Below, one piece after another: positions 24,615 to 31,162 of a DNA stretch of 64,000 nucleotides (the first letter of the stretch is position 1; the number at the start of each line of letters is the position of its first letter). The stretch covers positions 1,116,001 through 1,180,000 of the forward strand of contig OY759762.1 in the NCBI GenBank assembly GCA_963662645.2, read 5' to 3'. The notes beneath the pieces are model-generated. The model saw only the letters and a program-made list of their open reading frames with translations, did no database searches and was not told the DNA's origin. Both the position numbers and the translations under genes were made by a program. The stretch comes from Aldehydirespirator sp963662645 (GTDB lineage: Bacteria > Actinomycetota > Acidimicrobiia > Acidimicrobiales > Aldehydirespiratoraceae).

Positions 24615-26147
24615 GTGCTGAACGTGGGAAGGCCCTGGATCCGCGGTGTGGCGGCCGGGCTGCTGCTGGCCGCTTCGTTGCCGCCCTGGGGCTTCTGGCC
24701 CCTGGGCATTCTCGGGATGGCGCTCTGGGTCGAGCTGCTGACCGAATCCGGCTACTGGCGCCGGGCGGGGCTGTCGGCGCTGGTGAGTGTCAGCTGGCTG
24801 GGTCCGGCGACGGTCTGGATGGCGGACCTGACGCTGGTCGGCTGGCCGCTGGCGCTGATCGGGTTCGCGGCCATGCACGCCGCGGCCGGCGCGCTCGTGC
24901 CGGGAGACCACCGGCGCCGGGTCGCCTTCCCGGCCGCGTTCGCGCTGGCCGAACTGCTGAGATGGACCTGGCCCTTCGGCGGGGTGCCGCTGGCGACGAT
25001 GGCCATGGCGCAGGTGTCCAGCCCGCTCGGGCCGGCCGCCCGGATCGGCGGCCCGCTGTTGCTGAGCGCGCTCACCGCGGTGGGCGGGGTCACGCTGGCC
25101 GCCATCCTGGCCGTCCGGCTCCGGCCGGCTGCGGTGGGCGCGACCGTGCTGGCGGCGGCCTGGCTCGCGGCCTTCGCGGCTCCCGGCTCAGAGCCCATCA
25201 ATGTCGACGGCGCCCCCGGCGACGACGCCGGGATCACCGTCGCCGCGGTGCAGGGCGGCGGGCCCCAGAACACCAGAGCCGACGTGTGCGAGCAGCGCGC
25301 CGTGTTCGAGCGCCACCTCAACACCACCAGGGAACAAGTATCCACTCCGGTGGATCTGGTGGTTTGGCCCGAGGACGTGGTCCATCCCAGCCCGGACACG
25401 ACCGTAACGCCGGCGCGCTGCGACCAGCCGCTGCTCACCGACAGCGAGGCCCGGGCCGCGCTGTCGGATCTGGCCCGCGAGCTCGACGCGGTGCTCATCG
25501 TCGGCTTCTTCGAGCGCACCGCCGACCGTGAGGCCAACCGCAACTATGCGGCCGCCTACAACTCGGAGGGAGTGCCGGTCGACACCTACGACAAGGTCCA
25601 GCTCGTGCCCTTCGGCGAGTACGTGCCGCTGCGCTCCAGCGCCGAGCGCTTCAGCGACGAGCTGCCGTCGCGGGACGTTCGGGCCGGTCCGTCCGACGAG
25701 CCCGCCGTTCTCGATACTCCGCTGGGACCGCTGGGGGTGGCCATCTCCTGGGAGATCTTCTTCGACCACCGGGCCCGCAGCGCGGTGGGAGACGGCGACG
25801 GCCGGCTGCTGCTCAACCCCACCAACGGCTCCAGCTACTGGCTGACCGTGGTCCAGACCCAGCAGATCGCGTCCAGCCGCCTGAGGGCCATCGAGACCGA
25901 CCGGTGGGTCGTGCAGGCTGCGCCGACCGGCTTCTCCGCGGTGATCACCCCGGAGGGCGACGTGGTCGAGCGGACCGGCATCTCCGAGAGCAGGGTGGTC
26001 CAGACGACGGTTGAGCTGCGCCAGGGCGATACGCTCGCGGTCCGGTTGGGGGCATGGCCTGTGGCCGCCGCCGCAGTGCTGACGCTCTCGCTGGCGCTCG
26101 GCCTCGGCCGTGTGTTGACCGGATCCAGGCGAGGGAGAAAGCTCTAG
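24615..26147 (+). CDS. lnt: Apolipoprotein N-acyltransferase-like protein (Lnt) with catalytic Cys replaced by Ser
   Basis: 510 aa: about six N-terminal membrane segments (residues about 8-200), a nitrilase/CN-hydrolase domain (about 210-470) and a final membrane helix. Lnt transfers an acyl chain from phospholipid to the N-terminal Cys of lipoproteins on the outer face of the membrane. The Glu (VVWPEDVV) and Lys (TYDKVQLVPFGEYVP) of the Glu-Lys-Cys triad are present. The Cys position reads Ser: AISWEIFFDHRAR aligns with the ICYEI motif of E. coli Lnt. Activity as an N-acyltransferase is thus uncertain. The start is GTG 24615. A glycosyltransferase gene follows by four bases. Confidence 0.85.
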   Translation: MLNVGRPWIRGVAAGLLLAASLPPWGFWPLGILGMALWVELLTESGYWRRAGLSALVSVSWLGPATVWMADLTLVGWPLALIGFAAMHAAAGALVPGDHRRRVAFPAAFALAELLRWTWPFGGVPLATMAMAQVSSPLGPAARIGGPLLLSALTAVGGVTLAAILAVRLRPAAVGATVLAAAWLAAFAAPGSEPINVDGAPGDDAGITVAAVQGGGPQNTRADVCEQRAVFERHLNTTREQVSTPVDLVVWPEDVVHPSPDTTVTPARCDQPLLTDSEARAALSDLARELDAVLIVGFFERTADREANRNYAAAYNSEGVPVDTYDKVQLVPFGEYVPLRSSAERFSDELPSRDVRAGPSDEPAVLDTPLGPLGVAISWEIFFDHRARSAVGDGDGRLLLNPTNGSSYWLTVVQTQQIASSRLRAIETDRWVVQAAPTGFSAVITPEGDVVERTGISESRVVQTTVELRQGDTLAVRLGAWPVAAAAVLTLSLALGLGRVLTGSRRGRKL

Positions 26148-26151
26148 CGCC

Positions 26152-27573
26152 ATGCCCGCCCCAGCGGACAACCACGCACCCCTGCGAGGGGATGCACCAC
26201 CGGGCCCGGATGCGCCCCTGCGAGGGGATGCACTACCGGGCCCGGATGCGCCCCTGCGAGTGGCCATGCTGTCGTATCGGGGCAAGCCTCACGTCGGCGG
26301 GCAGGGCGTGTATGTAAGCCGGCTGTCGGCGGCACTCGCCGACCTGGGCCACAGCGTTGTGGTGCTCGGCGGTCCCCCCTATCCGGAGCTCGACGAACGG
26401 GTGCCGCTGGTGAGGCTCGGCGGCCTCGACATCTGGGCCCCGCCCCATCCCATGCGCAAGCCCCGAGCCTGGGAGCTGAAGGACTGGATCGATATCGCCG
26501 AGCACGTCTCCTTCGTCACCGGCAACTTCAGCGAGCCCATGGCCTTCAGCCTGCGGGCTTGGCGGCACCTGCGCACCAAGCGAGCCCGCTTCGACCTGGT
26601 GCACGACAACCAGACCCTCGGCTGGGGAATACTGGCTCTGCTGCGGCAGGGCTGGCCACTGCTGGAAACCATCCACCATCCGATCACCGTGGACCGCCGC
26701 CTGGAGTTGGCGCACGCCGGCACACTGCGCGACCAGATCGGCAAGCGCCGCTGGTATGCGTTCACGAAGATGCAGACCCGGGTGGCCAAACGGCTGCCCA
26801 GGGTGCTGACGGTGTCAGAGTCGTCCAAGCGCGACATCGCCCGCGACCACGGCGTGCCTCCGGAGCGCATACACGTGGTGCCGGTGGGCGTGGACCCGAA
26901 ACTGTTCTCGCCCCTGCCCGAGATCGCCAGGGTGCCGGGCCGGCTCATCACCACCGCCAGCGCCGACGTCACCATGAAGGGTCTCAGCTTCCTGCTGGAG
27001 GCGGTGGCCAAGCTGCGCACCGAACGCCACGTGGAGCTGACCATCATCGGCAAGGCGAAAAGCGACTCCGCGGCCAGCCGGGCCATCTCTGAGTTGGGGC
27101 TGGCCGACGCGGTCACTTTCGTGTCGGGGGTGTCTGACCGCCGCATAGTGGAGCTGTACGCCGAAGCCGAGTTGGCCGTGGTTCCCTCCCTGTACGAGGG
27201 CTTCTCGCTGCCGGCCATCGAGGCCATGTCGTGCGGCGTGCCGCTGGTGGCCACCACCGGTGGCGCACTGCCCGAGGTGGCCGGCACGCACGGCGAGACA
27301 TGCTTCCTGACCAAGCCCGGCGACGCCGAGGCGCTGGCCGCGGTGCTGCAGGACGCTCTCGACGATCCGGAGGCTCGGGCCCGGATCGGTCAGGCCGGAC
27401 GTGAGCGGGTGGTCAACCAGTGGTCCTGGCGCCACACCGCGGAACGGACCGTGGCGCAGTACCGAGCGGTGATCGAGGAGGCGACCCGGTCGCAGGCAGC
27501 GCCGTCCGGGGCGCCGATGTCCTCGACGTCGGGCGGCGCGGCAGCGGCCGGAGCGCGGATGGCGGGCCGCTGA
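26152..27573 (+). CDS. Glycosyltransferase family 4
   Basis: 473-aa GT-B retaining glycosyltransferase. The acceptor domain begins at about residue 37 (VAMLSYRGKPHVGGQGVYVS), and the nucleotide-sugar site is the EGFSLPAIEAMSCGVPLVAT motif near residue 345. The conserved fold starts only after a 36-bp tandem repeat, so the functional start may be the GTG-GCC-ATG at about 26261 and the repeat may be an added N-terminal extension. It forms a run with a methyltransferase (2-bp gap) and an alpha/alpha-toroid protein. Together these suggest assembly of a modified glycolipid or polysaccharide; the product is not identified. Confidence 0.9.
   Translation: MPAPADNHAPLRGDAPPGPDAPLRGDALPGPDAPLRVAMLSYRGKPHVGGQGVYVSRLSAALADLGHSVVVLGGPPYPELDERVPLVRLGGLDIWAPPHPMRKPRAWELKDWIDIAEHVSFVTGNFSEPMAFSLRAWRHLRTKRARFDLVHDNQTLGWGILALLRQGWPLLETIHHPITVDRRLELAHAGTLRDQIGKRRWYAFTKMQTRVAKRLPRVLTVSESSKRDIARDHGVPPERIHVVPVGVDPKLFSPLPEIARVPGRLITTASADVTMKGLSFLLEAVAKLRTERHVELTIIGKAKSDSAASRAISELGLADAVTFVSGVSDRRIVELYAEAELAVVPSLYEGFSLPAIEAMSCGVPLVATTGGALPEVAGTHGETCFLTKPGDAEALAAVLQDALDDPEARARIGQAGRERVVNQWSWRHTAERTVAQYRAVIEEATRSQAAPSGAPMSSTSGGAAAAGARMAGR
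26176..26260 (+). repeat. 36-bp in-frame tandem repeat at the start of the GT4 gene
   Basis: Unit APLRGDA(P/L)PGPD is encoded at 26176-26211 and 26212-26247, with a partial third copy to 26260. The copies differ by two bases. The repeat lies between the annotated ATG and the first conserved residues of the glycosyltransferase. Confidence 0.9.
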
Positions 27574-27574
27574 G

Positions 27575-28354
27575 ATGCTCACCGTCGACTACGACCGTCT
27601 CGACCTGCGGGCCGGTGAGCGCCTGCTGGACCTGGGTTGCGGCTTCGGCCGCCACTCCTACGAGGCTCTCAAGCGGGGCGCGGAGGTGGTGGCCTGCGAC
27701 CTGGCCCGCCCCGAGGTGCAGCAGGTACGCGACCTGGCCCGGCTTCTGGTGGCCGAAGGCGATGTCGGCGAGTCGGTGATGGCCGCACCGGTGCAGGGCG
27801 ACGCCGTGGAACTGCCCTTCGACGACGACTCGTTCGACAAGGTCATCGCATCAGAGGTGCTCGAGCACGTCGCCGACGACGACTCGGCCTTCGCCGAGCT
27901 GGCCCGGGTGCTGCGCCCGGGCGGCCGCCTGGCCGTGACCATCCCCGCGTGGCTGTCGGAGACCGTGTGCTGGAAGCTTTCGAGCGACTACCACGCGCCC
28001 GCGGTGCCGGGCGGCCATGTTCGCATCTACCGGCTGCGCGACGTGCAACACAAGCTGGCCGGCGCGGGCCTTCAGCCGGGTCGCCGGCATCGGGCCCACG
28101 CCCTCCACACGCCCTACTGGTGGCTGCGGTGCGCGGTGGGACCCAACCGCGAAGTCAGCGAGAACCGGATGGTCGGCGCCTACCACCGCGTGCTCGAATG
28201 GGACATCACCAACCAGCCGACAGTCACGGCAGCCGCGGAGCGACTGCTGAACCCGCTGCTGGGAAAGAGCCTCGTCGTGTACGCCGACAAGCCGGCAAGC
28301 GTGCCGGCTTCGGTGCCGGCGAGCGCATCATTGGAGTCGACCCGTGCCGCCTGA
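27575..28354 (+). CDS. Class I SAM-dependent methyltransferase
   Basis: 259 aa. Motif I is LLDLGCGFGRHSYEA (residues about 13-27), with the acidic residue in EVVACDLAR, motif post-I in GDAVELPFDDDSFDKVIA and ASEVLEHV typical of small-molecule or lipid-linked sugar methyltransferases. ATG 27575 is one base after the glycosyltransferase stop, so the two are almost certainly co-translated. The next gene starts 11 bp before this one ends. It likely methylates the product of the neighbouring glycosyltransferase; that is context only. The C-terminus has a Val-Pro-Ala repeat (PASVPASVPAS). Confidence 0.88.
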   Translation: MLTVDYDRLDLRAGERLLDLGCGFGRHSYEALKRGAEVVACDLARPEVQQVRDLARLLVAEGDVGESVMAAPVQGDAVELPFDDDSFDKVIASEVLEHVADDDSAFAELARVLRPGGRLAVTIPAWLSETVCWKLSSDYHAPAVPGGHVRIYRLRDVQHKLAGAGLQPGRRHRAHALHTPYWWLRCAVGPNREVSENRMVGAYHRVLEWDITNQPTVTAAAERLLNPLLGKSLVVYADKPASVPASVPASASLESTRAA

Positions 28355-29438
28355 TCCGAACCGTCGCCCGCACCGGGCTCCGATGGTGGCCGGGCTCCTG
28401 TCCCGGACCGAGGCGGACCGCACGGCGGAGACGATCGCGGCCCACCAGCTGCCCGGCGGCATGATCCCGCGTTTCGACGGCGGCGTCGCCGATCCCTGGA
28501 ACCAGGTCGAGGCGGCCATGGCTCTGGCGGTGACCGGACGCCGGCAGGAAGCCGAGGCGGCCTACGAGTGGCTGGCTCGCATCCAGCGTCCCGACGGATC
28601 CTGGCACCAGTACTACACCGCCGACGGCGTCGACCAGGACAAGCTCGACGCCAACACGATCGCCTATGTCGCCACGGGCGTGTGGCATCACTGGCTGTGC
28701 TTCGGCGACTCGGGGTTCCTGGCCGAGATGTGGCCGGTGGCGCAGCGGGCCCTCGACTTCGTTCTAGGCCTGCAGACACCCCGGGGCGAGATCCTGTGGG
28801 CCCGCCACGCCGACGGCACTCCATGGCCCTTCGCGCTGCTCACCGGGTCGTCGTCGATCAGCCACGCCTTGCGATGCGGTCTGGCCATTGCCCATGCCGT
28901 CGGCGAGGAGCGTCCCAGCTGGGAACTGGCCCTGGCCCGGCTGGTCCACACGATCCGCCATTTCGGCCATGACGCGTTCGCTCCCAAGGACCGTTTCGCC
29001 ATGGACTGGTACTACCCGGTGCTCACCGGGGTACTGACCGGGTCCGAGGCCCGGGCGCGGCTGGCGTCGAGGCGCGGGGTCTTCGTCTATGAGGGCGAGG
29101 GTGTGCTCTGCGTGAGCAACCAGGACTGGGTGACCACCGCGGAGACCTGCGAATGCGCGATGGCCTATCTGGCTACCGGCGACCGGGCTGCGGCCCTGAC
29201 CCTGTTCGAGTGGGCCCAGCGCCTGCGCGAGCCCGACGGCAGCTATCTGACCGGTCGGGCCTTCCCCGCCAACGTCAGCTATCCCGGCCAGGAGTGCACC
29301 ACCTACTCGGCGGCCGCGGTCCTGCTGGCCGCCGACGCCCTGGCCGGCGACAGCCCGACCTCAGGCCTCTTCGCAGACTTCGACTCTCTGCCCGCGCCGC
29401 TCGATCTCGATCCGCTGGAGGAGCCCGCCCGCGACTAG
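28344..29438 (+). CDS. Alpha/alpha-toroid (prenyltransferase/squalene-cyclase-like) protein
   Basis: 364 aa from GTG 28344; ATG 28383 is an alternative. Repeated helical units with QRPDGSWHQYY, LQTPRGEILWARHADGTPW and LREPDGSYLTGR resemble the QW-type motifs of the terpene-cyclase/prenyltransferase toroid. The catalytic DxDD of squalene cyclases is not seen. Similar proteins are usually annotated as prenyltransferase or as (alpha/alpha)6-barrel glycan enzymes, without proven function. The overlap with the methyltransferase gene indicates one operon with the GT4 gene. It is probably cytoplasmic: no signal peptide. Confidence 0.7.
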   Translation: MPPDPNRRPHRAPMVAGLLSRTEADRTAETIAAHQLPGGMIPRFDGGVADPWNQVEAAMALAVTGRRQEAEAAYEWLARIQRPDGSWHQYYTADGVDQDKLDANTIAYVATGVWHHWLCFGDSGFLAEMWPVAQRALDFVLGLQTPRGEILWARHADGTPWPFALLTGSSSISHALRCGLAIAHAVGEERPSWELALARLVHTIRHFGHDAFAPKDRFAMDWYYPVLTGVLTGSEARARLASRRGVFVYEGEGVLCVSNQDWVTTAETCECAMAYLATGDRAAALTLFEWAQRLREPDGSYLTGRAFPANVSYPGQECTTYSAAAVLLAADALAGDSPTSGLFADFDSLPAPLDLDPLEEPARD

Positions 29439-29470
29439 CCGTCCGCCCCCCACCCCCGGCCCCGACAATC

Positions 29471-29518
29471 GAACTGGCAGCAGAATGCACGCATACCGCG
29501 CAAAACGCTGCCAATTCC
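29471..29518. repeat. Hairpin-forming dispersed repeat, third copy
   Basis: The 48-bp element keeps both ends of the copies at 9933-10062 (GAACTGGCAGCAGAA on the left and GCAAAACGCTGCCAATTCC on the right). Its middle is different but still roughly self-complementary. It lies 33 bp after the toroid gene stop and 63 bp before the aldehyde dehydrogenase start. Conserved arms around a changed core suggest the fold is what is kept. Confidence 0.75.
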
Positions 29519-29580
29519 CAGCGAACCCCGGCCCCGACCTACGGCCCTCGAGGTCGTGAGCGCCTCTAGGGTCTAGGCGG

Positions 29581-31047
29581 ATGTGGCACGAGGAGCGGCT
29601 GCTCATCGACGGTGCGCTGGCGGGGGCGGCCGGCGGGGCGGTGTTCGACACCGTCAACCCGGCCACCGAGGAGGTGCTAGGGATGGCCGCCGACGCCGAG
29701 CCGGCCGATGCCGAGGCTGCGGTGGCCGCGGCCCGGCGGGCGTTCGACTCGACGGACTGGTCACGGGACCACGCCTTCCGGGCGCACTGCCTGCGCCAAC
29801 TCCATGAGGCACTGATCGGCCAATTGGAGGAGCTGCGGACCATCACCGTGGCCGAGGCGGGAGCGCCGATCATGCTTACCCGGGGCGGTCCGCAGCTGGA
29901 GGCGCCGGTGGAGATCGTGCGATGGCACGCCGACCTTCTTGACTCCTACTCCTGGACCGAGGACCTGGGCGTGGCCGAGTCGGTGTACGGCTCGCACCGC
30001 CGCTGGATCGAGCGGGAGGCGGCCGGGGTGGTGGCGGCCATCACCCCCTACAACTTCCCTACCCAGATCAACCTGGCCAAGCTGGCGCCGGCGCTGGCCG
30101 CGGGCTGCACGGTGGTGCTCAAGGGGGCACCCGACACGCCTTGGTCCGCGCTGGCTCTGGGCCGGCTCATTGCCGAGCACACCGACATCCCGGCTGGGGT
30201 GGTGAACGTCCTGTCGTCGTCGGGCGCGTCGGTGGGCGAGGCGCTGACCACGGATGCGGGCGTGGACATGGTGAGCTTCACGGGGTCCACCGCGGTGGGG
30301 CGGCGAGTGATGGCCGCGGCGTCGGCCACCGTGAAGAGGGTGTTCCTGGAACTGGGGGGCAAGAGCGCCTACGTCGTGCTCGACGACGCCGATGTGGCCA
30401 CGGTGGGGCTGATGGCAGCGGCCATGGTGTGCACCCACGCCGGCCAGGGCTGCGCCATCACCACCCGCCTGGTGGTGCCGGCCGCCATGCACGACACGGT
30501 GGTGGACGCGGTGGGCGCCACCCTGGACAGCCTGCCCTACGGCGACCCGACCGACGAATCGCACCTGATGGGGCCGCTGATCAGCGAGCGCCAGCGGGCC
30601 AAGGTGGAGGGTCTGGTGGCCGCGGCCCGGTCCGAAGGAGCGACGGTGGCGAGGGGCGGACGCCGTCCCGAGCATCTGCCGAAGGGCTACTACTACGAGC
30701 CGACCGTGCTGGTGGGCGTGGGCGAGGACTACACGATCGCCCAGCAGGAGGTGTTCGGCCCGGTGCTGTCGGTGATCGCCTACGACGGGGGCGATGACGA
30801 GGCGGCGCGCATCGCCAACAACTCGGAGTTTGGCCTGTCGGGGGCGGTGGCCAGCGCCGACGGGGAGCGGGCCCGGGCGGTGGCCCGGCGGATCCGCACC
30901 GGGACGGTCAGCGTCAACGGCGGCGTCTACTACGGACCCGACGCCCCCTTCGGCGGGTACAAGCAGTCGGGCATAGGCCGCGAGATGGGCGTGGCCGGGT
31001 TCGAGGAGTTCCTGGAGATCAAGACTCTGGCCGAGCCGGCCATCTGA
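29581..31047 (+). CDS. Aldehyde dehydrogenase family protein
   Basis: 488-aa NAD(P)-dependent aldehyde dehydrogenase of full length. The general-base Glu is in FLELGGKSAYVVL and the nucleophilic Cys in HAGQGCAITTR. The cofactor-binding stretch ITPYNFPTQINLAKLAPAL and the C-terminal FGGYKQSGIGREMG are also typical. It oxidises an aldehyde to the acid in the cytoplasm. Its substrate cannot be set from sequence. It stands alone between the toroid gene and the DUF2339 gene, with the hairpin repeat in its upstream region. Confidence 0.92.
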   Translation: MWHEERLLIDGALAGAAGGAVFDTVNPATEEVLGMAADAEPADAEAAVAAARRAFDSTDWSRDHAFRAHCLRQLHEALIGQLEELRTITVAEAGAPIMLTRGGPQLEAPVEIVRWHADLLDSYSWTEDLGVAESVYGSHRRWIEREAAGVVAAITPYNFPTQINLAKLAPALAAGCTVVLKGAPDTPWSALALGRLIAEHTDIPAGVVNVLSSSGASVGEALTTDAGVDMVSFTGSTAVGRRVMAAASATVKRVFLELGGKSAYVVLDDADVATVGLMAAAMVCTHAGQGCAITTRLVVPAAMHDTVVDAVGATLDSLPYGDPTDESHLMGPLISERQRAKVEGLVAAARSEGATVARGGRRPEHLPKGYYYEPTVLVGVGEDYTIAQQEVFGPVLSVIAYDGGDDEAARIANNSEFGLSGAVASADGERARAVARRIRTGTVSVNGGVYYGPDAPFGGYKQSGIGREMGVAGFEEFLEIKTLAEPAI

Positions 31048-31090
31048 CAAGACCCTCGCTGAGGCGGCAACGACCTGAGAGACTGCCATC

Positions 31091-31162
31091 ATGCTGATGG
31101 CCGGCTTGAGAAATGTCTGGTTGACGAGCGGACGCCCCGGCCCGGGGGCGATGCTCCGGTGA
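31091..31162 (+). CDS. Possible 23-codon ORF coupled to the DUF2339 gene
   Basis: ATG 31091 opens 23 codons (MLMAGLRNVWLTSGRPGPG, then AMLR) whose TGA at 31160-31162 overlaps the GTG start at 31159. The overlap is the only support; no ribosome site stands out and no family is known. Confidence 0.2.
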   Translation: MLMAGLRNVWLTSGRPGPGAMLR

